From an uncultured Sulfitobacter sp. (GTDB lineage Bacteria > Pseudomonadota > Alphaproteobacteria > Rhodobacterales > Rhodobacteraceae), in NCBI GenBank assembly GCA_913060815.1, contig CAJXSZ010000011.1, forward strand, positions 40,019 through 104,018: 64,000 nucleotides of DNA, in the 5' to 3' direction. The notes beneath the pieces are model-generated. The model had not been told where the DNA came from and made no database searches. It saw only the letters and a program-made list of their open reading frames with translations. Below, one piece after another: positions 1 to 7,969 of this stretch (position 1 is its first letter; every line of letters starts with the position of its first letter). A program made the translations under genes and the position numbers.

Positions 1-91
1 TATAGGGCACAGCCCCCGCCAGCGCTTTGAGCGCGGCATCACGGCGTTGCTTGACTACTTGTACAGGCTCGGGGCGTTTGCGGATGCTCAT
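1..91 (-). CDS. Partial CDS, N-terminus only; possibly a second PaaI-type thioesterase
   Basis: Only the first 30 codons are present, starting at the ATG at 91-89 and running off the left edge. The ATG overlaps the TGA of the upstream thioesterase by 4 bp (ATGA), which suggests translational coupling. The peptide is basic, beginning MSIRKRPEPV. Tandem hotdog thioesterases are my recollection for roseobacters, so the family call is inference; what is seen is only an N-terminus in a coupled operon. Confidence 0.6.
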   Translation of the reverse strand, partial: MSIRKRPEPVQVVKQRRDAALKALAGAVPY

Positions 92-510
92 TTGCGCCCC
101 TCCACGGTGAATGCACCCGTGGCGGTGGCCACAGGATTATCCGTATCTTCGTCAAGTGCCACGGCACGCACAAAGGCAACCGATCGAGTCATATGATAGC
201 AGGTCGCACGCGCCACAATCGTCTGACCAGGCGTGGCCGTGCGCATGTAGTCGATGCGCAAATCAATCGTCGCTGTACCGCCGCCAATATCGGGATGACA
301 CATCACCGCTGCACCACAGCATGTATCCATCAAAGCCGAAACTGCGCCGCCGTGGATCACGCCGGTCACAGGATCACCCACCAGCTCTGCGCGGTAGGGC
401 ATACTAATGATCGCCTCACCGTCGGCCATTTGTTGCGGTTCCATCCCCAGCATCACGGAATGCGGCAGCGCCTCGATAAATTGGCGCGCAAGCCTTGTAT
501 GATCGGCCAT
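88..510 (-). CDS. PaaI family hotdog-fold thioesterase
   Basis: A 140-aa protein of the PaaI/YbgC hotdog family, which hydrolyses acyl-CoA thioesters in the cytosol. The family signature is the GVIHGGAVSALMD segment on the hotdog helix, followed by the RIDYMR strand motif. The start at 510 is chosen over the upstream codon at 531 because an AGGAGG ribosome site sits just before it. It is the first gene of a leftward pair with the truncated gene at the window edge. It diverges from the MerR gene at 644, next to an acyl-CoA catabolic cluster, which fits a role in clearing acyl-CoA. The exact substrate cannot be read from the sequence. Confidence 0.9.
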   Translation of the reverse strand: MADHTRLARQFIEALPHSVMLGMEPQQMADGEAIISMPYRAELVGDPVTGVIHGGAVSALMDTCCGAAVMCHPDIGGGTATIDLRIDYMRTATPGQTIVARATCYHMTRSVAFVRAVALDEDTDNPVATATGAFTVEGRK

Positions 511-552
511 CAGCCCTCCTGTAGGGGGCAACGGTGCCCCTCTCTTTTGCGG

Positions 553-579
553 CCTTTACAGCAGCAGCCCACGTAAAGG
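553..579. promoter_or_regulatory. Candidate MerR-type operator (inverted repeat)
   Basis: CCTTTAC at 553-559 and GTAAAGG at 573-579 form a perfect 7-bp inverted repeat with a 13-bp spacer, in the divergent promoter region between the thioesterase and the first MerR gene. Its TTTAC/GTAAA arms resemble the second repeat at 1076-1100. That it is a binding site is inference. Confidence 0.45.
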
Positions 580-643
580 GCAAGAGGGCGTTGCACATCG
601 CGCGCTGTGCTTTTAGCCTAGACCTCCGGAGGAACAACCTGAC

Positions 644-1033
644 ATGAGCGATGAGACCCGCCTGAGCTTTAAGGAAATGTGCGCGAAGTTCGATGTAACG
701 CCGCGTACCCTGCGGTATTACGAGTATATCGAGCTGCTTTCGCCCGATCGTGAAGGGCGCACACGCTTTTACGGCCCCCGCGAACGCGCACGGATGGAGC
801 TCATCCTGAGGGGCCGCAGCTTTGAATTCGCTCTCGAAGAGATTCGCCAGTGGCTTCTGATCTATGAGCGTGAAGGCACCGAAGCCCAAATGCGCGCGTG
901 GGTCGCCATGGCGGACAGGCAGATCACAGAACTGGCGGAAAAGCGCAAACAGCTAGATGAGGCTCTGTCCGAGCTCACCCGCCTGCGCGACGATACCCAG
1001 CAAGAGCTGGTCGAAAGAGCTGAAAGCTCCTGA
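644..1033 (+). CDS. MerR family transcriptional regulator
   Basis: A 129-aa regulator. Residues 7-75 form the MerR winged helix, with the recognition segment FDVTPRTLRYYE and the wing NREG-like region PDREGRTRFYG. Residues 80-125 are a dimerisation coiled coil rich in Glu, Arg and Leu. There is no cysteine-rich effector domain, so metal sensing is unlikely. A GGAGG site precedes the ATG. It resembles the second MerR protein downstream. Together they head the acyl-CoA dehydrogenase/FadB cluster, so control of fatty-acid or branched-chain acyl-CoA breakdown is a reasonable inference (LiuR, a MerR protein, does this in other proteobacteria). Confidence 0.92.
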   Translation: MSDETRLSFKEMCAKFDVTPRTLRYYEYIELLSPDREGRTRFYGPRERARMELILRGRSFEFALEEIRQWLLIYEREGTEAQMRAWVAMADRQITELAEKRKQLDEALSELTRLRDDTQQELVERAESS

Positions 1034-1075
1034 TCGACCACCACCAAATTGCCACCTGTCATAAGCCTGTAAAAG

Positions 1076-1100
1076 TTTACGTGAAGTAACCCAACGTAAA
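1076..1100. promoter_or_regulatory. Candidate MerR operator TTTACGT-N11-ACGTAAA
   Basis: A perfect 7-bp inverted repeat with an 11-bp spacer between the two MerR genes. It is overlapped on its left by GTAAA-AG-TTTAC (1069-1080). ACGT-cored palindromes of this kind are typical of MerR-type acyl-CoA regulators such as LiuR. Binding is inferred, not shown. Confidence 0.5.
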
Positions 1101-1172
1101 GCTGGAAACTGACGTGAGCATTCACTACGTAAGCTTCAGAAATAGATTTTGACGCTGTGCCGCCGATTTTTT

Positions 1173-1186
1173 TTCAGGCGCCTGAA
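1173..1186. promoter_or_regulatory. 14-bp perfect palindrome ahead of second MerR gene
   Basis: TTCAGGCGCCTGAA is self-complementary over 14 bp and lies 25 bp before the ATG at 1212, directly after a run of eight T. It could be an operator near the transcription start. No known family motif is recognised. Confidence 0.35.
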
Positions 1187-1211
1187 TGTTTAGCCAGATG
1201 GGTTTTTCATA

Positions 1212-1610
1212 ATGAGTAATGATACCACTACCATTCGGGAGATGTGCGACATGTTCGATGTCACACCCCGAACACTGCGATTCTATGAGGCCAAGGAGCT
1301 TCTGTTTCCTCAGCGCATTGGCCAAAAGCGGTTGTTTACGAAACGCGACCGCGCACGGCTCAAGCTTATCCTGCGCGGCAAGCGGTTCGGCTTTTCCCTC
1401 GAGGACATTCGCCAACTGCTCGACCTTTACTACAAAGGTGACGGTCAGAAAATGCAGCTCACAGAATCATACAAGCTGGCCAGCAAGCGCCTAGAAGACC
1501 TCGAGGCCCAGCGCGCCGAACTCGATAGTGCCATTGCCGATTTGCGCGATCAGCTCAAGTGGGCGGAAAAAATGATGTCATCACTTAGCCAGCACCGCAT
1601 CGCGGTCTAA
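1212..1610 (+). CDS. MerR family transcriptional regulator
   Basis: A 132-aa protein with the same architecture as the neighbour at 644: a winged helix at residues 5-75 (MFDVTPRTLRFYEAKELL) and a C-terminal helical dimerisation segment at 80-125. The two MerR proteins share the TPRTLR.YE core and the ILRG.RF/FE.LE.IR.LL segment, so they are likely duplicates. It ends 30 bp before the long acyl-CoA dehydrogenase gene and is read in the same direction, so it may be co-transcribed with the beta-oxidation cluster and control it. The ligand is unknown; an acyl-CoA is the contextual guess. Confidence 0.92.
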   Translation: MSNDTTTIREMCDMFDVTPRTLRFYEAKELLFPQRIGQKRLFTKRDRARLKLILRGKRFGFSLEDIRQLLDLYYKGDGQKMQLTESYKLASKRLEDLEAQRAELDSAIADLRDQLKWAEKMMSSLSQHRIAV

Positions 1611-1640
1611 ACCAAATAATAATTCTTTAGGGAGAACCAA

Positions 1641-3422
1641 ATGCCAACATACACAGCGCCGACCAAAGACATGCAATTCGTTTTGCATGATGTGTTGAAA
1701 ATCACCCAAGCCTCTATTCCAGGCTATGCCGATCTGGAGCCTGACTTCACGAGTGCGATCTTGGAGGAAGCAGGCAAGCTGACGTCCGAAGTCCTCGCAC
1801 CGCTGAACGCGACAGGCGACAAGGAAGGCTGCCGTCTGGAGAACGGTGTGGTTTACACGCCAAAAGGCTTCAAAGAGGCTTTCGAGAAGGTCAAAGAAGG
1901 CGGCTGGCCCGGTCTGGACATGCCCGAGCAGTATGGCGGCCAGAACATGCCTGCCGTTATCGGCTCCGCTGTGGGCGAGATGTTCAGCTCCGCCAACATG
2001 GCGTTCACGATGTATCAGGGCCTGACCCATGGCGCGGCTTCCGCGATCCTTGCGCACGGCACGGACGCACAAAAGGACAAATGGCTGCCCAAGATGGTCA
2101 GCTGTGACTGGACTGGTACCATGAACCTGACGGAGCCACATTGCGGCACCGATCTGGGCCTGATGCGCACCAAGGCTGTGCCACAGGAAGACGGCTCCTA
2201 CAAAATCACAGGCCAGAAAATCTTCATCTCCTCGGGTGAACATGACATGGCCGAGAACATCATCCACCTCGTGCTCGCCAAGATCGAAGGCGGCCCCGAA
2301 GGCATCAAGGGCGTGTCCCTTTTCATCGTGCCCAAAGTCAACGTGAACGACGATGGCAGCCTTGGCGCGCGCAACGGTGCCACCGTAGGTTCCATCGAGG
2401 AAAAGATGGGCATCCACGGCAACTCCACCTGCGTGATGAACTATGACGATGCCACAGGCTATCTGCTGGGCGAAGAGCATAAGGGCATGCGCGCCATGTT
2501 CACCATGATGAACGAGGCCCGTTTGGGCGTGGGCATGCAGGGTCTGGCACAAACCCAGGTCGCCTATGAAAACGCGCTGGCCTATGCCCACGACCGTCTT
2601 CAGGGCCGTGCCGTCACAGGGGCCGAGGCACCGGACAAGCCTGCCGATCCGCTGATCGTGCACCCTGACATCCGCCGCTCGCTGATGGATCAGAAGAGCT
2701 TCGCCGAAGGTGCGCGTGCCTTTATCCTCTGGGGTGCGACGATGATCGACGCCGCCCACCGTTCCGAGGATAAGGACGCGGACGGTCTCGTCTCGCTGCT
2801 AACGCCTGTAATCAAAGGGTTCCTGACGGATGTAGGATACGACATGACCGTGAAGGCCCAGCAGGTATATGGCGGCCACGGCTATATCGAAGAATGGGGC
2901 ATGTCCCAGTTCACCCGCGATGCACGGATTGCGATGATCTATGAAGGCGCCAACGGCGTGCAAGCGCTTGATCTGGTGGGCCGCAAGCTGGCGCAAGACG
3001 GCGGCAAACATGTGATGGCCTTCTTCGAATTGGTTAAAGGCTTCTGCAAGGACAACGCAGGTCAGGACGAGGCGTTCGATAAGGACTTCATCGAGCCGCT
3101 CAAAGCCGCGTCGAAGGATCTTCAAGCTGCGGGCATGTACTTCATGCAGAACGGCATGAAGAACCCCAACCATGCGCTGGCAGGCTCCAACGACTTCATG
3201 CACATGTTTGGCCATGTCTGCCTTGGCCTGATGTGGGGCATGATGGGCAAAGCGGCGCGTGACGCGCTGGCCGCAGGTACCGACGACGCCACGTTCTATG
3301 AGACAAAGCTGGCGACAGGGCGCTACTATATGGCACGCCAACTGCCCGCCACGGCGCTACACCTGACGCGCATCCAATCGGGTGCCGACACGGTCATGGC
3401 ACTGGACGCGGCGAACTTCTAA
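1641..3422 (+). CDS. Acyl-CoA dehydrogenase, long form with C-terminal extension (FadE/DmdC-like)
   Basis: A 593-aa FAD-dependent acyl-CoA dehydrogenase that introduces the alpha-beta double bond in an acyl-CoA. It shows the FAD/substrate segment [13 protein letters not shown] and a catalytic glutamate near residue 435 in IYEGANG, followed by an extra C-terminal domain of about 120 residues. The usual size of about 590 aa with this tail is shared by alphaproteobacterial long-chain enzymes and by the methylmercaptopropionyl-CoA dehydrogenase DmdC of DMSP degradation. Sequence reading alone cannot separate these. An AGGGAGAA ribosome site precedes the ATG. Its position under two MerR genes with thiolase and FadB downstream favours general acyl-CoA oxidation. 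Confidence 0.93.
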   Translation: MPTYTAPTKDMQFVLHDVLKITQASIPGYADLEPDFTSAILEEAGKLTSEVLAPLNATGDKEGCRLENGVVYTPKGFKEAFEKVKEGGWPGLDMPEQYGGQNMPAVIGSAVGEMFSSANMAFTMYQGLTHGAASAILAHGTDAQKDKWLPKMVSCDWTGTMNLTEPHCGTDLGLMRTKAVPQEDGSYKITGQKIFISSGEHDMAENIIHLVLAKIEGGPEGIKGVSLFIVPKVNVNDDGSLGARNGATVGSIEEKMGIHGNSTCVMNYDDATGYLLGEEHKGMRAMFTMMNEARLGVGMQGLAQTQVAYENALAYAHDRLQGRAVTGAEAPDKPADPLIVHPDIRRSLMDQKSFAEGARAFILWGATMIDAAHRSEDKDADGLVSLLTPVIKGFLTDVGYDMTVKAQQVYGGHGYIEEWGMSQFTRDARIAMIYEGANGVQALDLVGRKLAQDGGKHVMAFFELVKGFCKDNAGQDEAFDKDFIEPLKAASKDLQAAGMYFMQNGMKNPNHALAGSNDFMHMFGHVCLGLMWGMMGKAARDALAAGTDDATFYETKLATGRYYMARQLPATALHLTRIQSGADTVMALDAANF

Positions 3423-3472
3423 GCTGGTGATGGCGGGGGGAATGACCTCCCGCCCCACTATTCGGAGAGACA

Positions 3473-3685
3473 ATGCCAAAACGCTTTCGCCTGACCCGCC
3501 GCTTTCCCGTCGCCATGACGGAAGACGGCTACCGCCGCCTCAAATCCTTTAGCGCCGAGGCGGGGCTGGATGAGGGCGAAGCGCTTTCTTTTATTTTCGA
3601 AAACTTCTCATCGGTGATGAACGAGGAAAACCTGACAGCGCGCTTGCGCCTGTTCAACTCGGACCTCGACAGCCGCAAAAGATAG
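3473..3685 (+). CDS. Small basic protein, possibly ribbon-helix-helix
   Basis: A 70-aa protein with a good ribosome site (GGAGAG) 50 bp after the acyl-CoA dehydrogenase. A short strand (residues 9-15, RRFPVAM) followed by two predicted helices (17-29 and 32-46) is the layout of ribbon-helix-helix DNA-binding proteins, but no diagnostic motif proves it. If correct, it would be a further regulator inside the beta-oxidation cluster. It could also be a small enzyme-associated protein. Confidence 0.7.
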   Translation: MPKRFRLTRRFPVAMTEDGYRRLKSFSAEAGLDEGEALSFIFENFSSVMNEENLTARLRLFNSDLDSRKR

Positions 3686-3725
3686 AGCCGCAAAGGCCGT
3701 CATAATACACCACGGGAGACCAGAT

Positions 3726-4262
3726 ATGATACGCACCTTGCTTGTCGCCGCAGCGCTTTTTGTCGCCGCCTGTGCCGCATCAACCTATACCCTGCCCGCG
3801 GAAGACCGCGCCGCGATCACCGCACGCATCGCCAGCTTCGAGCGTGCCTTTGTGAACAACGATACCACCGAGATCATCAATGTGATCCCGCCCCGCATGA
3901 TTACCGCCATTGCAGCAAAAGGTGGCGTACCCGAGGCTGACCTGCGCCGCGAAATGGCTAAAGCCACCCAGCGGGTCACCCAGAATGTCGAGGTCGTCTC
4001 CTTCGGGATGGCGCTTGATCAGGCACGTTTCATGACCACTTCGACTGGCCGCCCATATGGCCTGATCCCGACCCAGACTGTTATCAAATCGCCAACAGGT
4101 CAGACCCTGCAATCCAACAACAACACCCTCGCGCTCGAAGACGGCGGCAAGTGGCATCTCATCCGCATCGACGAGGAGCGTCAGATCAATCTGCTGCGCG
4201 AAGTGTACCCCGAATTTGACGGCGTGACCTTCCCCGAAGGCACAACAAAGGTGATCGGATAA
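3726..4262 (+). CDS. Putative lipoprotein of unknown function
   Basis: A 178-aa protein with a type II signal peptide: hydrophobic residues 4-14 followed by a VAAC lipobox with the lipidated cysteine at position 16. The mature part is soluble, begins with an Ala-rich helix, and ends with strands such as [10 protein letters not shown], reminiscent of an NTF2-like fold, which is inference. It is preceded by a GGGAGA site and sits 4 bp before the next acyl-CoA dehydrogenase gene, so it is almost certainly in the same transcript. A secreted partner in an acyl-CoA operon is unexpected. Confidence 0.8.
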   Translation: MIRTLLVAAALFVAACAASTYTLPAEDRAAITARIASFERAFVNNDTTEIINVIPPRMITAIAAKGGVPEADLRREMAKATQRVTQNVEVVSFGMALDQARFMTTSTGRPYGLIPTQTVIKSPTGQTLQSNNNTLALEDGGKWHLIRIDEERQINLLREVYPEFDGVTFPEGTTKVIG

Positions 4263-4266
4263 CCTC

Positions 4267-5424
4267 ATGAAAGATTTCGCCCCCGCCACCTCCAGCTGGA
4301 TGACCGACGAGCACAAGATGCTCGCCGATATGACCGCCAGCTTTATCAACACCGAATGGGCACCCCGTTTCGAGAAATGGCGCAAGCAGTCCGAGATGGA
4401 CCGCGACGCGTGGTATGAAGCAGGTGAATTGGGGCTGCTCTGCCCCTCCGTCCCCGAAGAATACGGCGGCGCAGGTGGTGATTTTGGCCATGAGGCGGCG
4501 ATCCTCATTGAGGCCGCGCGCGCCAATCTGGCCAGCTGGGGCCACTCGATCCATTCGGGCATCGTGGCACATTATGTCCTGAACTACGGCTCGGAAGAGC
4601 AGAAAAAACGTTGGCTCCCCAAGATGATGACGGGCGAGTTGGTGGGTGCGCTCGCCATGACCGAACCTTCCACAGGGTCCGATTTGCAGCAGATCAAGAC
4701 CAAAGCCATCAAGGACGGCAACGCCTACCGCCTGTCGGGACAAAAGACCTTTATCACCAATGGCCAGCACGCCAATCTGATCATCGTGGCCGCCAAAACC
4801 GACCCCGCCCAAGGCTCTAAGGGAATGAGCCTTGTGGTGGTCGAGACGGACGGCGCCACAGGGTTCCAGCGGGGCCGCAACCTCGAGAAGATCGGCAAAC
4901 ACGCCTCTGACACGTCCGAGCTTTTCTTTGACAACGTCGAAATCCCACCAGAGAACATATTGGGCGGTGAAGAGGGCAAGGGCTTTTACCAAATGATGCA
5001 GCAACTGCCGCAAGAGCGCCTGATCATTGGCTGCGAAGCGGTGGGTGCTATGGAAGGGGGCCTCGCCCGCACAATCCAGTATTGCCAAGAGCGCGAAGCC
5101 TTCGGCGGCCCGCTGACCCAATTCCAGAACACCCGCTTCAAACTGGCTGAATGCAAAACCAAAGTAACCGTGGCACGCGCTTTCCTCGATCAATGCATCG
5201 CGGAGCATTTGCGCGGTGAGCTCACCGTCGATCGCGCCGCTATGGCCAAATACTGGCTCACGGACACGCAAGGCGAGGTGCTCGACGAGTGCCTGCAACT
5301 GCACGGCGGCTATGGCTTTATGCAGGAATACGCCATCGGCGAGATGTGGGCCGACGCCCGTGTGCAGCGCATTTACGGCGGCACCAACGAGATTATGAAG
5401 GAGTTGATTGCGCGCAATTTGTAG
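4267..5424 (+). CDS. Acyl-CoA dehydrogenase, LCAD/isovaleryl-type
   Basis: A 385-aa flavoenzyme with the standard three-domain acyl-CoA dehydrogenase layout. Visible motifs are [11 protein letters not shown] (FAD/substrate binding, near residue 133) and a C-terminal HGGYGF...[12 protein letters not shown]. The position that holds the catalytic Glu in medium-chain enzymes is Gly here. By analogy with LCAD and isovaleryl-CoA dehydrogenase, the base is probably Glu250 in LPQERL. The gene starts 4 bp after the lipoprotein gene. The enzyme would act in fatty-acid or branched-chain acyl-CoA oxidation together with thiolase and FadB downstream. Confidence 0.93.
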   Translation: MKDFAPATSSWMTDEHKMLADMTASFINTEWAPRFEKWRKQSEMDRDAWYEAGELGLLCPSVPEEYGGAGGDFGHEAAILIEAARANLASWGHSIHSGIVAHYVLNYGSEEQKKRWLPKMMTGELVGALAMTEPSTGSDLQQIKTKAIKDGNAYRLSGQKTFITNGQHANLIIVAAKTDPAQGSKGMSLVVVETDGATGFQRGRNLEKIGKHASDTSELFFDNVEIPPENILGGEEGKGFYQMMQQLPQERLIIGCEAVGAMEGGLARTIQYCQEREAFGGPLTQFQNTRFKLAECKTKVTVARAFLDQCIAEHLRGELTVDRAAMAKYWLTDTQGEVLDECLQLHGGYGFMQEYAIGEMWADARVQRIYGGTNEIMKELIARNL

Positions 5425-5574
5425 TGGTGCGCTGACCCCGAATGCAGAATTGAGTTTAAAGGGAAAAATGAAGAAGCCCCCTGATCAGTGCCTGCGCGTG
5501 CCACTCCTTTTCATTTCGCCAATAAAACTGGTGCGGGCTCGCCCGCGCACGACACAACAACAGGAACCAAGTCT

Positions 5575-6213
5575 ATGACGATAAAGCTCTACTGTTTCGG
5601 CGAAAGCGGGAATGCCTATAAGGCGGCCCTCGCTCTTGAACTTTCGGGACTGGCTTGGGAGCCCGTTAAGGTCGATTTCTTCGGTGGCGAAACACGCAGC
5701 CCCGAGTACCGAAGCGACTTCAACAACCTTGGCGAAGCGCCCGTGATGGTTGACGGTGATATCAAGCTGACCCAGTCAGGCGTCATTCAGGACTACATCT
5801 CGGAGAAATCTGGCAAATTCGGCGGCAAGGATGCCGCCGAGCGGCGCGAGATCTTGCGCTGGGTGTTCTGGGACAATCACAAGCTCAGCTCGATGGCAGG
5901 CATGACGCGCTTCTTGATGAACTTTTTGCCCGCCGACAAGCAGCCCAAAGAGGTTATCGCGTTTAATCAAGGCCGTTTGACGGCTGCCTATGATGTGCTC
6001 AACAGCCACCTTGAGGGCCGCGACTGGATCGTGGGCGATGGCATCACCAACGCCGATCTAAGCTGTTGTGGCTATCTCTATTACCCCGAACCGTTCGGCT
6101 TTGACCGCAGCGCCTATCCCAACATCGACGCTTGGCTGACCCGCCTGTCCCAGACCGACGGATGGAAAGCCCCCTATGACCTCATGCCCGGCTCCCCTGC
6201 GGACCGCGCCTGA
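5575..6213 (+). CDS. Glutathione S-transferase family protein
   Basis: A 212-aa protein with an N-terminal thioredoxin-like GST domain (residues 1-80, with GESGNAYKAALALELSG as the active-site helix and the QSGVIQDYI turn) and an all-helical C-terminal domain ending near IDAWLTRL. The start at 5575 follows AGGAAC; the longer frame upstream adds 29 residues with no family likeness. It lies between an acyl-CoA dehydrogenase and a thiolase, so detoxifying or isomerising a reactive acyl intermediate is possible, but the substrate is unknown. Confidence 0.88.
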   Translation: MTIKLYCFGESGNAYKAALALELSGLAWEPVKVDFFGGETRSPEYRSDFNNLGEAPVMVDGDIKLTQSGVIQDYISEKSGKFGGKDAAERREILRWVFWDNHKLSSMAGMTRFLMNFLPADKQPKEVIAFNQGRLTAAYDVLNSHLEGRDWIVGDGITNADLSCCGYLYYPEPFGFDRSAYPNIDAWLTRLSQTDGWKAPYDLMPGSPADRA

Positions 6214-6254
6214 ATTTAAATATCCGGCCTCATTGGCCAAAAAAGGAGAACACT

Positions 6255-7466
6255 ATGTCCGAAGCTTATATTTATGACGCTCTACGCACCCCGCGTGGCA
6301 AGGGCCGCCCAGACGGATCCCTGCACGAGCTGACGTCCCTGCGCCTGTCCGCGCTTACGCTCAACGCCATTAAAGAGCGCAACAACCTTGAAGGCCACGC
6401 CGTCGAGGATGTGATCTGGGGCAACGTGACCCAAGTGATGGAACAGGGCGGCTGTCTGGCGCGCTCTGCCGTGCTGGCCTCCGATCTGGACGAGTGTATT
6501 CCCGGCCTTGCAATTAATCGTTTCTGCGCAAGCGGCATGGAGGCGGTCAACCTTGCCGCCAACCAAGTGCGCGGCGGCGCGGGCATGGCCTATATCGCAG
6601 GCGGCGTCGAGATGATGGGCCGTGTGCCAATGGGCAGTGACGGGGCAGCGATTGCCGCCGACCCCAGCATTGCGATGGACCAGTACTTTGTTCCACAGGG
6701 CATTTCGGCTGATATCATCGCGACAGAGTACGGGTTTACCCGTGACGAGGCCGACCAGCTTGCCATCGCCTCCCAACAGCGCGCCAAAAAGGCGTGGGAC
6801 GAAGGCCGTTTCGACAAATCTGTCATCACCATTCGCGACCAGAATGGCCTCGAGATCTTGAGCCATGACGAATACATGCGCCCCCAGACCGATATGCAGT
6901 CACTGGGAAGCCTGAACCCTGCATTCCAGCAGATGGGTGAGGTCATGCCCGGCTTCGACAAGATCGCGCTGCTCAAGTATCCGCATCTGGAGAAGATCAA
7001 CCACATTCACCATGCTGGTAACTCTTCGGGGATCGTTGACGGCTCTGCCGCCGTGCTGATCGGGAACAAGGAATTCGGTGAGAAATACGGCCTCAAGCCC
7101 CGCGCGCGTATTCGTGCGACAGCTAAGATCGGCACCGATCCTACGATCATGCTCACAGGTCCCGTGCCCGTGACCGAAAAAATCCTTGCTGACAATGGTA
7201 TGGACATCAAGGATATCGACCTCTTCGAGGTGAACGAGGCGTTCGCCTCTGTCGTCATGCGCTTTATGCAGGCGTTCGACGTGGACCACGACAAGGTCAA
7301 CGTGAACGGCGGCTCCATCGCAATGGGTCATCCGCTGGGTGCCACAGGTGCCATGATCATCGGCACGCTTCTGGACGAGCTTGAGCGCGCGGATAAAGAG
7401 GTGGGCCTTGCAACGCTTTGCATCGCTTCCGGTATGGGTGCGGCTACGATCATCGAGCGGGTGTAA
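6255..7466 (+). CDS. fadA: Acetyl-CoA C-acyltransferase (thiolase)
   Basis: A 403-aa thiolase that cleaves 3-ketoacyl-CoA with CoA to acetyl-CoA and a shortened acyl-CoA. All active-site elements are seen: nucleophilic Cys91 in NRFCASG, His359 in GHPLGATG and Cys389 in LCIASGMG. A strong AAGGAG site precedes the ATG. It pairs with the FadB-like gene at 7970, separated by one small gene, so a FadAB-type multienzyme complex is likely. The assignment to beta-oxidation rather than acetoacetyl-CoA synthesis rests on this context. Confidence 0.93.
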   Translation: MSEAYIYDALRTPRGKGRPDGSLHELTSLRLSALTLNAIKERNNLEGHAVEDVIWGNVTQVMEQGGCLARSAVLASDLDECIPGLAINRFCASGMEAVNLAANQVRGGAGMAYIAGGVEMMGRVPMGSDGAAIAADPSIAMDQYFVPQGISADIIATEYGFTRDEADQLAIASQQRAKKAWDEGRFDKSVITIRDQNGLEILSHDEYMRPQTDMQSLGSLNPAFQQMGEVMPGFDKIALLKYPHLEKINHIHHAGNSSGIVDGSAAVLIGNKEFGEKYGLKPRARIRATAKIGTDPTIMLTGPVPVTEKILADNGMDIKDIDLFEVNEAFASVVMRFMQAFDVDHDKVNVNGGSIAMGHPLGATGAMIIGTLLDELERADKEVGLATLCIASGMGAATIIERV

Positions 7467-7469
7467 CCT

Positions 7470-7952
7470 GTGAGCTCGGCAGAGACACTACAGGCGAAAG
7501 ACGTCTCCCAGATGCTACTGGATAAGACGGGGAAGGCCCTGCTGAGCGGGGACTTCGAGACTTTCGAACAGTGCTTTGCCCTGCCCCACACAATCGACAC
7601 ACCTGATCGCAAAACCATCTTGAAAACACAAAGCGCCCTGCGCCTGATGTTCTTCAAGGTGGTGGCGGACTACCGTGACCGAAACGTCACCGACATCATC
7701 CGCTTTTGCGAAGTGGCCGAATACAAGGACCTCACCACGATCGAGGCAACCCATATCAGCCATATGATGGCAGGAAGTCAGCGCGTGATCGAACCCTATC
7801 CCGGCTTTTCGGTGATCAAGTACATCGATGACCGCTGGCAGCTCACCGCGACCCAATATGCCGTGGACAATGAAACAAATGTAGGACGTGCACTCAAAAA
7901 CTGGGACCAAGACGCTGACAACGCAGCGGCCCCAATAGGCACCGCCGAATAA
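7470..7952 (+). CDS. Small protein, possibly NTF2/SnoaL-like
   Basis: A 160-aa soluble protein read from a GTG codon only 3 bp after the thiolase stop and 17 bp before fadB. An N-terminal helix, a central FEQCFALPHTIDTPD region and C-terminal strands (GFSVIKYIDDRWQLTATQY) look like the cone-shaped NTF2/SnoaL fold, but this is by eye. No signal peptide or cofactor motif is present. Being sandwiched between fadA and fadB suggests an accessory role in beta-oxidation. A later ATG at codon 15 has no ribosome site. Confidence 0.75.
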   Translation: MSSAETLQAKDVSQMLLDKTGKALLSGDFETFEQCFALPHTIDTPDRKTILKTQSALRLMFFKVVADYRDRNVTDIIRFCEVAEYKDLTTIEATHISHMMAGSQRVIEPYPGFSVIKYIDDRWQLTATQYAVDNETNVGRALKNWDQDADNAAAPIGTAE

Positions 7953-7969
7953 AAGAAAGAGACAGACCA

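Noticed and set aside
1581..2759. 392-aa open frame antisense to the long acyl-CoA dehydrogenase
   Set aside because: It is a shadow of a well-supported gene, with no family motif.
1641..3422. Assignment as DmdC of DMSP degradation
   Set aside because: The long acyl-CoA dehydrogenase family includes DmdC and general FadE enzymes. No dmdA, dmdB or dmdD gene is adjacent to decide.
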